A stretch of 51,670 nucleotides of DNA from Vulcanisaeta sp. (GCA_023256215.1 JAGDXB010000113.1:1-51670), one strand, 5' to 3'. Numbered from the stretch's first letter, positions 34,605 to 43,526 are shown. The notes: generated from the sequence alone by a model not told the origin. Program-made: numbers and translations.

Positions 34605-36449
34605 ATGGTCATTGATTCGCTAGTAGTTGCTGAGAAGGACTCCGTGGCTAAGGCCATTGCTAAGTACCTAGCCCAGGGCAACGTAGGTGTAAAGAGGATC
34701 AATGGGGTAAAGACTTACTGGTTCATGAGGAATAATCAGCAGTGGGTTAGTATCGGCCTTAGAGGTCACATAATGAATATTGATTTCCCAGAGGAATTGA
34801 ATAGATGGCACTCAATAGAACCGTCAAAGCTATTTGACGCCGAGCCTGTACTAACTATTAGGGACGAGAATATTAATTATGTAAAGGCATTAATGAGCTT
34901 AGGGGCCACGGCTAAGGTTGTTTATCTGGCCCTTGACGCTGATTCGGAGGGTGAGGCCATTGCCTATGAGGCGATGTTTGTAGTACGAAATGTCAATCCA
35001 GGAGCTATTTTTAGGAGGGTCCTTTTCTCCGCAGTGACCAGGGACGAGATTACTAAAGCCTTCAACTCACCAACTAGCCTAAACCCAGGACTTGCCAAGA
35101 GGGTCTTCACAAGGATGATACTCGATTTAACACTTGGCGCGGTATTCACAAGGGCGTTAACGTTGAGTGTTGAGAAGTATGACAATAAGGTATTACCGAG
35201 GGGTAGTTTCCTTAGTTATGGGCCATGCCAAACACCAGTGCTAAACCTGGTTGTTCAAAGAGCCCTGGAGAGGGAGAATTTCAAACCTGAGAAATACTAT
35301 ACACTGCACATTACCGTGGATGCGAACGGGAAAGAACTAACCCTCAATCATGATGGCACCTTTAAGGATAGGCAGGAGGCTACTAAAGTGCTTGAGCTCG
35401 TTAGGGGTAGTGGTAAGGCTAGAGTTGTCGTTGCTAATTATAAGGAGGATACGATCGAACCACCAGTTCCTCTCGATACGGTAGAACTCGAAAGAAGAGC
35501 AAGTAGATTTCTCAACATAAGGCCTAAGGCAGCCCTCGATATTGCCGAGGAACTTTACAGGCATGGCTATATTTCGTATCCTAGGACAGAGACGACCATA
35601 TACCCACAATCCCTAAACCTCAGGCAAGTACTCCTGAACCTTACCCGTGGTGAGTATGGCACTTATGCTAAGGCATTACTGGATGGGTATCTAAAGCCGA
35701 CGCGTGGTGATACGGATGATGGTGCTCACCCACCCATATACCCAACGAAGGGTGCCACAAGGCAGGAGATACTTAGGTACTTTAAGAATGAGAGGTATTG
35801 GAAAATATACGATCTGGTTGTTAGGCATTTCCTGGCAACATTAAGTCCGTCAGCACGTGTTGAGAGACAAAAGATTGTTGCTGAGGTTGCTGGACATAGA
35901 TTCGAGACCAATGGTTTGAGGATCATTGATAAGGGTTACCTAGTTATTTACCCGTTTGAAAGCCCTGAGGAGAGGGTTTTACCCAGGTTAAGGCTGGGTG
36001 ATGAGTTAAGGATAGTAAAGGCGTGGATTGAGGAAAGGGAGACAGAGCCGCCGCCCTATTTGTCAGAGTCTGAGCTGCTTAGGTTGATGAGGAAGTATGG
36101 TATTGGTACGGACGCCACAATGCAGGATCATATACACACTAACATTGTGCGTGGATACTTCAAGGTAAGGAACAAGCAGTGTATACCAACACCTCTCGGT
36201 AAGGCTGTGATAAGTACATTAAGCAAGGTTGGTAGTGAGTTAATAGATCCATGGTTTAGATCACGTATGGAAAAGTCGCTCATGGAGATATCAAAGGGGA
36301 CCTTAAAGCCCAACGATGTATTATTGACGTTTAAGGACGAATCCAGGAAGATATACAGCAAATTCATGGAGAGGCAGAATGAGGTTGCGATGGAGCTTAT
36401 AAAGGCGTTGAAGGCATCACTAAATAAACGAAAAATCAACAAGAAGTGA
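34605..36449 (+). CDS. Type IA DNA topoisomerase (topoisomerase III-like)
   Basis: This 614-aa protein has a Toprim domain at the N terminus (VVAEKDSVAKAIAKYLA with Glu10; VYLALDADSEGEAIAYEA with DxDxxxE at 111-117) and the active-site tyrosine in GYISYPRTETTIYP (Tyr325). The domain order (I-IV) matches TopA/TopB type IA enzymes, which pass single strands and relax negative supercoils. No C-terminal zinc fingers are seen, so it resembles the short archaeal topoisomerase III. It lacks the helicase part of reverse gyrase. Confidence 0.94.
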   Translation: MVIDSLVVAEKDSVAKAIAKYLAQGNVGVKRINGVKTYWFMRNNQQWVSIGLRGHIMNIDFPEELNRWHSIEPSKLFDAEPVLTIRDENINYVKALMSLGATAKVVYLALDADSEGEAIAYEAMFVVRNVNPGAIFRRVLFSAVTRDEITKAFNSPTSLNPGLAKRVFTRMILDLTLGAVFTRALTLSVEKYDNKVLPRGSFLSYGPCQTPVLNLVVQRALERENFKPEKYYTLHITVDANGKELTLNHDGTFKDRQEATKVLELVRGSGKARVVVANYKEDTIEPPVPLDTVELERRASRFLNIRPKAALDIAEELYRHGYISYPRTETTIYPQSLNLRQVLLNLTRGEYGTYAKALLDGYLKPTRGDTDDGAHPPIYPTKGATRQEILRYFKNERYWKIYDLVVRHFLATLSPSARVERQKIVAEVAGHRFETNGLRIIDKGYLVIYPFESPEERVLPRLRLGDELRIVKAWIEERETEPPPYLSESELLRLMRKYGIGTDATMQDHIHTNIVRGYFKVRNKQCIPTPLGKAVISTLSKVGSELIDPWFRSRMEKSLMEISKGTLKPNDVLLTFKDESRKIYSKFMERQNEVAMELIKALKASLNKRKINKK

Positions 36450-36493
36450 TGGAAATAATTATTAATTAATTAACAATGTTGAGATAATGCTTT

Positions 36494-37165
36494 ATGAGTG
36501 GGAGAATAACGGAGATACTGAGGGACTCTGTTAATGATGTATGGAATAGAATTTTTAATCATCCTTTCGTTACCGAACTATTCAGTGGGTCATTACCCAT
36601 TGAGAAGTTCAAGTTTTATGTGATTCAGGACTACAATTACCTACTTACATTAACAAGGTGCCAGGCAATAATTGCCTCTAAGTTCGAGGACCCAGCAATA
36701 ATGAGAAAGATACTTGAATTAGCGCTGGCTGATGTTTCGACAGAACTGGAGAACTACAATAAATTACTTAGTGTACTTGGTCTTAGGCTTGATGATGTCA
36801 TTAAGGCCAAGCCAAGTCCGACAAATACGGCATACATGAACTTCCTACTCACCACGTGCTCTCTGGGAAGCCCATACGAGGGTTTAGTATCAATACTACC
36901 GTGCTACTGGACTTACTTAGAGATTGCTAAGTATCATGCAGATAAACTCAGTAATAATCCAGTCAAGGTGTATAGGGATTGGGCATCCGTTTATTTAAGT
37001 CCTGAATATGCAGGAATAGTTAATGATCTTAGGGGTATTATAGATGGCGCTAGCGATTACTTAATGAAGGATGTTAATAGGCTGATGAGTATCTTTAGGC
37101 AAGCATCAATATACGAGTACATGTTTTGGGACATGGCGTATAGACAGGAACAATGGGCCTTATAA
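36494..37165 (+). CDS. tenA: TenA-family thiaminase II / aminopyrimidine aminohydrolase
   Basis: This 223-aa all-helical protein is a TenA/PqqC-superfamily member with TenA residues: Asp46 in FYVIQDYNYL, Tyr in that loop, Cys137 in SILPCYWTYLEIAK (catalytic Cys) and Glu in IYEYMFWDMAY. TenA salvages the hydroxymethyl-pyrimidine part of degraded thiamine. It lies 44 nt after the topoisomerase on the same strand. A second, Cys-less TenA/PqqC-like protein lies at 46973-47635. Confidence 0.88.
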   Translation: MSGRITEILRDSVNDVWNRIFNHPFVTELFSGSLPIEKFKFYVIQDYNYLLTLTRCQAIIASKFEDPAIMRKILELALADVSTELENYNKLLSVLGLRLDDVIKAKPSPTNTAYMNFLLTTCSLGSPYEGLVSILPCYWTYLEIAKYHADKLSNNPVKVYRDWASVYLSPEYAGIVNDLRGIIDGASDYLMKDVNRLMSIFRQASIYEYMFWDMAYRQEQWAL

Positions 37166-37180
37166 TTGTAATTGAGTTAC

Positions 37181-37195
37181 TATTTTTATTTTCTA
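37181..37195 (+). terminator. Oligo-T terminator after tenA
   Basis: TATTTTTATTTTCT lies 16 nt past the tenA stop, between two convergent genes. On the other strand TTTTTAATTTTAG overlaps the radical SAM stop, so both genes may end here by archaeal oligo-T termination. Confidence 0.5.
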
Positions 37196-37198
37196 AAA

Positions 37199-38263
37199 TT
37201 AAAAAATAAGCCTGCCTATGTATATATTGTCTTCATTCTCTATAACTTGAACCTTGACCTGTCTCCCCATTAGAACATTTTCGAGACGTGCATCTGCTAT
37301 AACCGTGATGACCCTATCATAAATAGCCGAACCTCTTAGTGGTTGTATAATGCCTATGAACTCGCCCTTAATTATGCCTCTACTTATGATTTTAGCCTTG
37401 ACTTCATCATTTACCTTAAATGGTCTCGGTAATTGTGGTGCCTTATGAATGTTTAACTCATCGTTTGTTGCCGTTAACCTAACATTAAGTTTCTCCTCTA
37501 ATTCCTTAAGTCTTTTCCAAAATTCATGCCATGTCATTACCCTTATATTGACCCTTCTACCTCTCTTATGTGGTATGTATTTCTGGATAAGGACTGGCGG
37601 CAGCGAACCCTTACCTAGTCCTACCTCATTGGCCCATTTCGTAATCTCAACCATATCCTCATCATTTATGCCGGGTAGCCACACGGGAGACGCTATGACG
37701 TTTATGCCTAAATTGAGGGCCTTAATCACGAGTTCCTTCACGTAATCCACATCATACCAAGAGGTCCCACTTAATCTCTTGGCGAGTTCTGGACGTAGTG
37801 AGTCAATACTTAGATTTATCCTATCTAAACCAGCATTCGCTAATTCCCTGAGACTATCATCATTGAACATGTAGAGCCTTGTTTGCATAGATACCACAGA
37901 GACACCACTTATTGATTTAATTCCACGAATTAACTTAGGCAGGTATGGATAAACACCAGGTTCTCCCATTCCATCTATATGCACTTCAATGTCGTTGATC
38001 CCCTTAAACCTAACGACATCCTCCAACGCATTAAGTAATGGTTCAGGTTCAACAACGAATTCAGCCCACCTATTGGTTGACTTCGGTCCTGCATTTACTG
38101 AACAATATATGCAGGATAATGGGCATAACGACGTTGGTCTTACCTCAATGATATTCGTGCCTCTGTCGACTATTCCAAAGGCTAATGTACCGACTTGAGG
38201 GACATCACCGCCTATCCTAATTATTTCCCTACTTCTTTCTATCTCCCTAATATTATCTCTCCA
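37199..38263 (-). CDS. Radical SAM protein with C-terminal TRAM domain
   Basis: A ~354-aa protein with CPLSCIYCSVNAG (Cys48, Cys52, Cys55; CxxxCxxC) and a radical SAM barrel (VHIDGMGEPGVYPYLP, GLDRINLSIDSL). From about residue 275 there is a TRAM-like RNA-binding beta-barrel (VNDEVKAKIISRG, GRQVKVQVIENED). This suggests an RNA- or tRNA-modifying radical SAM enzyme, but the substrate is unknown. The frame is open to 38344, but the TATA-like TTTAAAAA (38323-38330) lies inside that extension, so I prefer the ATG at 38263. It is divergent from the regulator at 38363. Confidence 0.82.
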   Translation of the reverse strand, partial: WRDNIREIERSREIIRIGGDVPQVGTLAFGIVDRGTNIIEVRPTSLCPLSCIYCSVNAGPKSTNRWAEFVVEPEPLLNALEDVVRFKGINDIEVHIDGMGEPGVYPYLPKLIRGIKSISGVSVVSMQTRLYMFNDDSLRELANAGLDRINLSIDSLRPELAKRLSGTSWYDVDYVKELVIKALNLGINVIASPVWLPGINDEDMVEITKWANEVGLGKGSLPPVLIQKYIPHKRGRRVNIRVMTWHEFWKRLKELEEKLNVRLTATNDELNIHKAPQLPRPFKVNDEVKAKIISRGIIKGEFIGIIQPLRGSAIYDRVITVIADARLENVLMGRQVKVQVIENEDNIYIGRLIF

Positions 38264-38322
38264 CATAATTATCAGAGATTTCTTATCGCGTCTGTTCTTC
38301 TCTATGATCCGCCCAAATAGGG

Positions 38323-38330
38323 TTTTTAAA
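38323..38330. promoter_or_regulatory. TATA element between radical SAM-TRAM gene and regulator
   Basis: TTTTTAAA is the only strong TATA candidate between the two divergent genes. It would start the regulator mRNA near 38353 (10-nt leader) and the radical SAM mRNA near 38300 (about 37-nt leader). It supports the shorter radical SAM start. Confidence 0.4.
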
Positions 38331-38362
38331 GTCAGAGTGTGCAATAATCATGTACATGAAAA

Positions 38363-39043
38363 ATGATTAGAACAAACATAGTCAATGGTGTGGATCTATT
38401 TAAGGTTAACATTAAGTCGGCGGTCCTATTGCCTATTGAGTCCTTTGACGTATTAATGGGCAGCAACATTAGGATGGTCATTATGGACATGCTGAGCAGA
38501 GGGCCTATGACAGTCACATCACTGGCTCAGGAATTGAGTATACTTAAGGGCATTGTTCATAGGCACGTTAAGATCCTGGAGGATGCCGGTTGGGTTAGAC
38601 AGTTAAGTGATGATGAGGTTAGAGCGGTAGGTCTAAGTAGGGAGGCTAATAGGATTTATTACGTACCATCGGCCATGGTGTACCTAGGCTTTAGGCTTGA
38701 GGTTAATGAGCACGGCATGAAGATAGTGATTCCCACGAATTATGGCGCATTTATAGATATGAGGGGGCATAGGTTCATTCTATTAACACCCACATTCATA
38801 AAGCACGACTGTAAAGCAACATGTCCAACGCATGATTTATGCCTGGACTGGGTTAAGAGAATTGGGAAACAACACCACATAAACATCGATAGTGATGATG
38901 CTGCTGAGGCATTGATGAATTTATATGCACAATTAATACTTAAGGAGTTCAGGATACACATAATTAATAATGGAAACCTACTAAGACTTGACAGCCCACG
39001 CCTAAATTCAATCTTCATAAAGCATGCAAACCTAGCCCTTTAA
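38363..39043 (+). CDS. ArsR-like winged-helix regulator with Cys-rich C-terminal domain
   Basis: Residues ~28-100 of this 226-aa protein form an ArsR-type winged helix (SNIRMVIMDMLSRGPMTVTS, KGIVHRHVKILEDAGWVRQL). The C-terminal part holds HDCKATCPTHDLC (His148, Cys150, Cys154, His157, Cys160), a cluster that could bind zinc, Fe-S or another metal and act as a sensor. It faces the radical SAM-TRAM gene across a short promoter region and may control it and itself. Its end overlaps the convergent 39032 gene by 12 nt. Confidence 0.78.
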   Translation: MIRTNIVNGVDLFKVNIKSAVLLPIESFDVLMGSNIRMVIMDMLSRGPMTVTSLAQELSILKGIVHRHVKILEDAGWVRQLSDDEVRAVGLSREANRIYYVPSAMVYLGFRLEVNEHGMKIVIPTNYGAFIDMRGHRFILLTPTFIKHDCKATCPTHDLCLDWVKRIGKQHHINIDSDDAAEALMNLYAQLILKEFRIHIINNGNLLRLDSPRLNSIFIKHANLAL

Positions 39044-39760
39044 TATAACGAGGTAATTACCTGGACCGTTAATCTTACGCAGTTCATACCATGTATTAAG
39101 CGCTGGATAGTAACGCTCAATTGATAAAGTACTAGTACCACCAATTATTAGGAGGTTAGTACCATCATTCATCATTTGGGATATTTGAGCACAGGGATCA
39201 AACCTTAACCTCCAAACCTTAACCATTACCTCATTGACGCAATTGCTAGGGCCTAAATTTTCAATACCCTTCTTAATCCTAAAGATTTGGATCTCACCAT
39301 TAAGGTCTGAATATACTAATTTACCCTCAATACCAAGTTTCCTCATAAGCCTAGTAGCATAAGTATCCGGGTGAATTTTACGCCTACCAACCCTCATGAG
39401 CCTTACGAGTATTACCAATGCTTCATCGGCTCTTAATTGAAGGTTCACACTTATACCTTGTTCTTTCCAATCAATGCTAATTTCACAATTGCTATTAACG
39501 ATTACTGCGTATAAACCCTGTAATTCATCATTAATCTGAACGAGCTGTCTACCATAGATAATGCCGTCGCAGGGCAGGTAAAGATTGATCCTCGTGCCAT
39601 ATAGCGTGACATCCTCATTACTGATCGTAAGGCCATTACCCATAAAGGATCTTACATTCTCACCTGGAACTATGTACACCGTTAATCCTGACTTTTCGTA
39701 ACTCAATCGGAAGTTTCGTGTTAATTCCTCAAGGAGATTACTATTTCCTGTCTCTTCCAT
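39032..39760 (-). CDS. Conserved hypothetical protein
   Basis: I do not recognise this 242-aa soluble protein. It is beta-rich in the first half (TLYGTRINLYLPCDGIIYG; CEISIDWKEQGISVNLQLR), has a basic helical middle (VRLMRVGRRKIHPDTYATRL) and a C-terminal strand pattern with LLIIGGTSTLSIERYYP. Four Cys are scattered (CDG, NCE, NCV, PCA), with no obvious metal site. It seems to share a palindromic TATA box with rnz. No function is inferred. Confidence 0.65.
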   Translation of the reverse strand: MEETGNSNLLEELTRNFRLSYEKSGLTVYIVPGENVRSFMGNGLTISNEDVTLYGTRINLYLPCDGIIYGRQLVQINDELQGLYAVIVNSNCEISIDWKEQGISVNLQLRADEALVILVRLMRVGRRKIHPDTYATRLMRKLGIEGKLVYSDLNGEIQIFRIKKGIENLGPSNCVNEVMVKVWRLRFDPCAQISQMMNDGTNLLIIGGTSTLSIERYYPALNTWYELRKINGPGNYLVILKG

Positions 39761-39789
39761 ATTTATTTTTAATAATCGAGTTAGTTCTT

Positions 39790-39799
39790 TATTTAAATA
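39790..39799. promoter_or_regulatory. Symmetric TATA box between 39760 gene and rnz
   Basis: TATTTAAATA is a perfect palindrome centred at 39794.5: 25-26 nt from the rnz ATG (39820), and 34-35 nt from the minus-strand ATG (39760). It could give a leaderless rnz mRNA and a short-leader mRNA in the other direction. Confidence 0.5.
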
Positions 39800-39819
39800 G
39801 CTAGTTAATGGTGGGGTAA

Positions 39820-40740
39820 ATGATTAAGGTTACATTCCTTGGTACAGGTGCTGGAACTCCAGGTAAGGATAGGTACTTACCATCAATTTTAGTCGAGGAC
39901 GGCCAACGGAAAATACTACTTGATGCTGGCGAAGGAGTTCAGTATAGGCTTCTTGAGGTTGGTGTTAGCCCATTAAAGATAACCCACATATTCATTACGC
40001 ATCTCCATGGCGATCACGTATTTGGAGTACCTGGTTTGCTTGCTACGATGGCTATGTTAGGTAGGAAGGAGGATTTGGTGGTGAGTGGGCCTAGGGGTAT
40101 TTTCAATTTTGTAAAGAATGCCATGGAGGTGGTGGGTGATCCTCCATTTAATGTAAGGGTTTACGAGGTGGAGCCGACTGAGGAGGTCAGGGATATTATT
40201 AATGAAGAAAACTTCGGTCTCCAATGTGTCTTGGCTAAGCATTCAATCACAGATTGTACCTACGCGCTCATTTGGAGAACATACGTTGGCAAATTCAACC
40301 CAGAGAGGGCTAGGGACCTTGGCGTTCCAGTGACTTATTGGAAGAGACTACACATGGGCGAAACTGTGGTTTTGGATGATGGTAGAATAATCAGGCCTGA
40401 AGATGTTGTTGAGATAACTTCAAGCGGTGTGCTAAAGATCGTTTATACCGGCGATACCGCGCCAACGGATAATGTGGTAAGCATAGCTAAGGATGCCCAA
40501 TTGTTAATCCATGAATCCACATTCTCGGCGACTGAGGACGCAAACCTGGTTTGGAATCAGGGACATTCAAGATCCATAGATGCGGCTAAGATAGCCAAAG
40601 ATGCTGGTGTCAATAGGTTAGTGTTGACACACATAAGTAATAGGTACTCCGACCCAGAACAACTAGCCTGGGAGGCATCCGAGATATTCCCAAACGTGGT
40701 GGCGGCCAGGGACTTAATGAGCCTAATCATTAATACTTGA
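39820..40740 (+). CDS. rnz: Ribonuclease Z (tRNA 3'-processing endonuclease)
   Basis: This 306-aa metallo-beta-lactamase protein has FITHLHGDHVFGVPGLL (His61, His63, Asp65, His66), VYTGDT and LTHISNRY, all typical of the short tRNase Z form. It removes 3' trailers from pre-tRNAs. Length (~300) matches the short form. HESTFSATEDANLVWNQGHS contributes the late His ligand. The TATA box at ~26 nt implies a leaderless mRNA. The end overlaps the convergent ksgA by 18 nt. Confidence 0.95.
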   Translation: MIKVTFLGTGAGTPGKDRYLPSILVEDGQRKILLDAGEGVQYRLLEVGVSPLKITHIFITHLHGDHVFGVPGLLATMAMLGRKEDLVVSGPRGIFNFVKNAMEVVGDPPFNVRVYEVEPTEEVRDIINEENFGLQCVLAKHSITDCTYALIWRTYVGKFNPERARDLGVPVTYWKRLHMGETVVLDDGRIIRPEDVVEITSSGVLKIVYTGDTAPTDNVVSIAKDAQLLIHESTFSATEDANLVWNQGHSRSIDAAKIAKDAGVNRLVLTHISNRYSDPEQLAWEASEIFPNVVAARDLMSLIINT

Positions 40741-41583
40741 CTTGCCTGCAACAGTTCTAATTATATTAATATAGGGATTGAGCGCCTTCACGATTTGTAC
40801 AACCTCATTAATACTTAGTTGCCTAGCCCTATTATTAACGTTGACTCCGGCCTTGACTACCGCATCAACAGCCTCCTTACCCAGATACTTACTAAGTACC
40901 CACCTAATTACCCTATTTCTATGTCTAAAGAGCATATTCGTAACCAACTCTAGTTTCTCCAAGTCTTCATAACAAGGCTTTCTCCTCTCCATAATTATTA
41001 GTGATGAATAGACCTCAGGGCTTGGATAGAACGAGTCAGGTGGGTATGTGGCTAGTACGTTGATGGTGTACGTACACTGCGTAATTACGCTTAACCTACC
41101 ATAGTTATCACCTCCAGGTGAACTAACGAGCCTATCGGCCACCTCCCTCTGAATAGTCAGTAATGCCTTAGACACGCCTTCCCTTATGATTCTCATTAAC
41201 AATGCTGAAGTTATTGAGTAGGGGACATTCGATACCACAAAATCTACCTGCGGCCAAGGAACCCTCAACGCATCACCCTGGATGATGGAGACATTATTAA
41301 CGCCACTTAATAACTTCTCGGCTATCTTTACGAGCCTTCCATCAACCTCTATGGTAATCACCTGCGACGCTACCTTAGCAAGGTAATAGGTCAATGTACC
41401 AATGCCCGTGCCAACCTCGAGAACCCTTGAGTTAGGCAATACATGACTCACGATGTCTCTTATCACGGTAGGGTCAATAACGAAGTGCTGGCTCAACCTC
41501 TTACTTAACCTTAATCTATACTGAGCCACTAGTCTCATCAAATCCTCCCTAGTCAATTCATCAAGTTCAGGGAGCATTACCAC
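40723..41583 (-). CDS. ksgA: 16S rRNA dimethyladenosine transferase (KsgA/Dim1)
   Basis: A 286-aa SAM-dependent methyltransferase that dimethylates two adjacent adenines near the 3' end of 16S rRNA. Seen: LSQHFVIDPTVIRDIV, SAM loop VLEVGTGIGTLTYYLA, ITIEVDGRLV, QGDALRVPWP and the catalytic NVPYSITSALLMRI (NxPY). The frame opens at a GTG (41583), with an ATG two codons in (41577) preceded by GAGGTGG. Either could be the start. It is divergent from the HD hydrolase. Confidence 0.95.
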   Translation of the reverse strand: MVMLPELDELTREDLMRLVAQYRLRLSKRLSQHFVIDPTVIRDIVSHVLPNSRVLEVGTGIGTLTYYLAKVASQVITIEVDGRLVKIAEKLLSGVNNVSIIQGDALRVPWPQVDFVVSNVPYSITSALLMRIIREGVSKALLTIQREVADRLVSSPGGDNYGRLSVITQCTYTINVLATYPPDSFYPSPEVYSSLIIMERRKPCYEDLEKLELVTNMLFRHRNRVIRWVLSKYLGKEAVDAVVKAGVNVNNRARQLSINEVVQIVKALNPYINIIRTVAGKSSIND

Positions 41584-41607
41584 CTCTGCTTATGATCAAT
41601 GCTAATA

Positions 41608-41619
41608 AATTTATAAATT
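41608..41619. promoter_or_regulatory. Palindromic TATA box between ksgA and HD gene
   Basis: AATTTATAAATT is a perfect 12-nt palindrome centred at 41613.5, ~27 nt from the HD-gene ATG (41640) and ~31 nt from the ksgA GTG (41583). The gap is only 56 nt and holds no other TATA candidate, so both genes likely use it. Confidence 0.6.
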
Positions 41620-41639
41620 GATACGTACCTTTAACAAGG

Positions 41640-42239
41640 ATGAATTCGTCGTTGGCAGACATAATTAATGTAGTGGACACGTTATTAAACACTCCAAGGA
41701 TTGGTTGGATTCAACGTGGTGTTTCAGGAGGTACAGCTGAAACTGTTGGCGATCACACTCTACTCACAAGTTATTTGGCCCTGATTATCTGTAATAGTGT
41801 TAAGGGGGCAGGTATTAATTTAGATTTGGGTAAGTGCATCATCATGGCGTTAATTCACGATGCGCATGAGGCTCTTATGGGTAATGTTGGTAACAATGTG
41901 AGGTCCATGATAAGCAACTGGCGAGACCTCGAGGTCCAGGTTTTCAGGTCTCTTGGTTTCCCTGATTATCTGAATGACTACTTCAGGGAATATAGATACG
42001 AATCGAGTGTTGAGGGTAAGGTCGTGAATTTAGCAGATAAGTTAGCCACGTATATGAGGGCATGCTTTTACTCTATGATTGGTTATGATACGAGTGAACT
42101 AATTAATAATTATAAGGAATTAATAAGCAAAATAATGAGCGAGCTTCCACCCGAGATTACGAGGGCAATTCAAGGAATAATCACTCCACTCCTCTCTGAG
42201 GATTATTGTCTCAATATACGAAGAGTAAGGCATGATTAG
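41640..42239 (+). CDS. HD-domain hydrolase (YfbR/5'-deoxynucleotidase-like)
   Basis: This 199-aa protein has HD-domain ligands: His39 in ETVGDHTLLTSYLA, His73-Asp74 in ALIHDAHEALMGNVG, and a late Asp in VVNLADKLATYMRA. The layout matches COG1896-type enzymes such as the 5'-deoxynucleotidase YfbR, which remove phosphate from dNMPs. The specific substrate is not certain. The stop is 2 nt from the convergent pyrH stop. A uridylate kinase neighbour is consistent with nucleotide metabolism, but the genes are on opposite strands. Confidence 0.85.
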   Translation: MNSSLADIINVVDTLLNTPRIGWIQRGVSGGTAETVGDHTLLTSYLALIICNSVKGAGINLDLGKCIIMALIHDAHEALMGNVGNNVRSMISNWRDLEVQVFRSLGFPDYLNDYFREYRYESSVEGKVVNLADKLATYMRACFYSMIGYDTSELINNYKELISKIMSELPPEITRAIQGIITPLLSEDYCLNIRRVRHD

Positions 42240-42241
42240 GA

Positions 42242-42925
42242 TTAATGATCAACCTCAATAACGGTACCTGCGCCAACACCATTAACAATAAGGTTTCTTA
42301 GGGCATCAGGGTTGTTACAACCTACGACGTAAATAGTAACGCCACCCCTCTGTGCTATGCTTAATGCCCAGGGATCCAATAAGTCGTACGTCCCAGCAAT
42401 GGTCCTAGACTTAAGCATGCTCATTAGCTCGCTGATCCGAACCTTATCAAGCCTTTTGGCGTTGGGATCCTTCCTAGGATCCCCTGTATATACAGCATCC
42501 ACATTGGCACAATCAATAAGTCTCTTAATCCCAAGGAACTCACTTACTAATAGCGCTACCGTTGCTGTGGATTGCCCTGGTTGAAAACCACCAGTTATAA
42601 CAAGTCTGCCCGTTGACCAAGCCTTAAACACCTCATCGAGGTTCGTGGGTATTGATAAATAAGCGATGTCATAGAGCGCTGAAGCCAGTAATTGAGCGTT
42701 TAACCTACTCGCCGAAATACCCAACATGTCAAGTAACGACTCATTCACACCCATCTTCCTCCCAAGCTCTATGTATTGGCGAGCCAGGGAACCACCTCCA
42801 GTCACTATGACCATTCTATAGCCATCCCTCCATAAATCGCGAATAAGATCGATATACCTAGGCAGTAACTCCGCATTATCGAATAGGTGACCGCTGAGTT
42901 TTAGTGTGAATAGTTCCCTAAACAT
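42242..42925 (-). CDS. pyrH: Uridylate kinase (archaeal type)
   Basis: A ~227-aa amino-acid-kinase-family protein. MFRELFTLKLSGHLF begins with the K-x-S-G phosphate loop; IVTGGGSLARQYIELG is the UMP/ATP-binding turn. DCANVDAVYTGDPRKDPNAKRLDK and GTYDLLDPWALSIA match archaeal PyrH. It converts UMP to UDP. A TTG at 42937 opens the frame, but the ATG at 42925 is ~30 nt from a TATA-like AAATTTAAGAAAG, so I chose the ATG. The upstream 42954 gene is on the same strand, 28 nt away. Confidence 0.92.
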   Translation of the reverse strand: MFRELFTLKLSGHLFDNAELLPRYIDLIRDLWRDGYRMVIVTGGGSLARQYIELGRKMGVNESLLDMLGISASRLNAQLLASALYDIAYLSIPTNLDEVFKAWSTGRLVITGGFQPGQSTATVALLVSEFLGIKRLIDCANVDAVYTGDPRKDPNAKRLDKVRISELMSMLKSRTIAGTYDLLDPWALSIAQRGGVTIYVVGCNNPDALRNLIVNGVGAGTVIEVDH

Positions 42926-42953
42926 CCAAACCGCCAATTGCAGGTGAGCTTTC

Positions 42954-43472
42954 TTAAATTTTCTTGATCATGTCATTCACAGCCTTAATCATACCATTAA
43001 CTACGTAAGTAGGTAAATCATTAAAATTAAGGCTTGGATTACCACCATCACAGACAGCCTGAAGTTTATCCAGGTTATTCGTTAGAAAATCCCTAATTGC
43101 ATCGTAATGATCAGCGCCTATTAGGGGTTGCATGTATGTATCTACGGAACAATCACTCTCGTACCACTCCTTAAAGAATCTGGCTGATGACAATAATCTA
43201 TTCAGCTCATTGATACTTATTTCTTTACCGTCAAGTAAGATAATAACCTGGGAGCCCAGGAACTTCCTATTAATCCTCACCTCAATAAAGCCTAGATTAC
43301 ATGGCCTCTTCTCCTTAATGCACCTAGTGACCTCATTATCCACCCCCAGGAACCTAAGTAATTCCTTATTCTTCTCATATTCATGCTTGCACATGCAAAT
43401 CTGCTGAAGAACCTTGGTAAAGCGTGACCTATACTCCTCAATCAATGCCTCAATGGCGTCATTATTACGCAT
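42954..43472 (-). CDS. Conserved hypothetical protein (172 aa)
   Basis: Unrecognised soluble protein, helical and charged, with several Cys (QQICMCKHEYEKN; TRCIKEKRPCN; SDCSVD; AVCDGG). A central SQVIILLDGKEISINELNRLL could be a beta-helix element. The spread of Cys suggests disulfides or a metal site, but no standard motif is seen. It lies upstream of pyrH on the same strand and may be cotranscribed, although pyrH has its own TATA candidate. Confidence 0.6.
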   Translation of the reverse strand: MRNNDAIEALIEEYRSRFTKVLQQICMCKHEYEKNKELLRFLGVDNEVTRCIKEKRPCNLGFIEVRINRKFLGSQVIILLDGKEISINELNRLLSSARFFKEWYESDCSVDTYMQPLIGADHYDAIRDFLTNNLDKLQAVCDGGNPSLNFNDLPTYVVNGMIKAVNDMIKKI

Positions 43473-43526
43473 TCGGGTTTAAGACATGGATTTATTTTAA
43501 AAGTAATCTATCGAGAAAAACATGCC

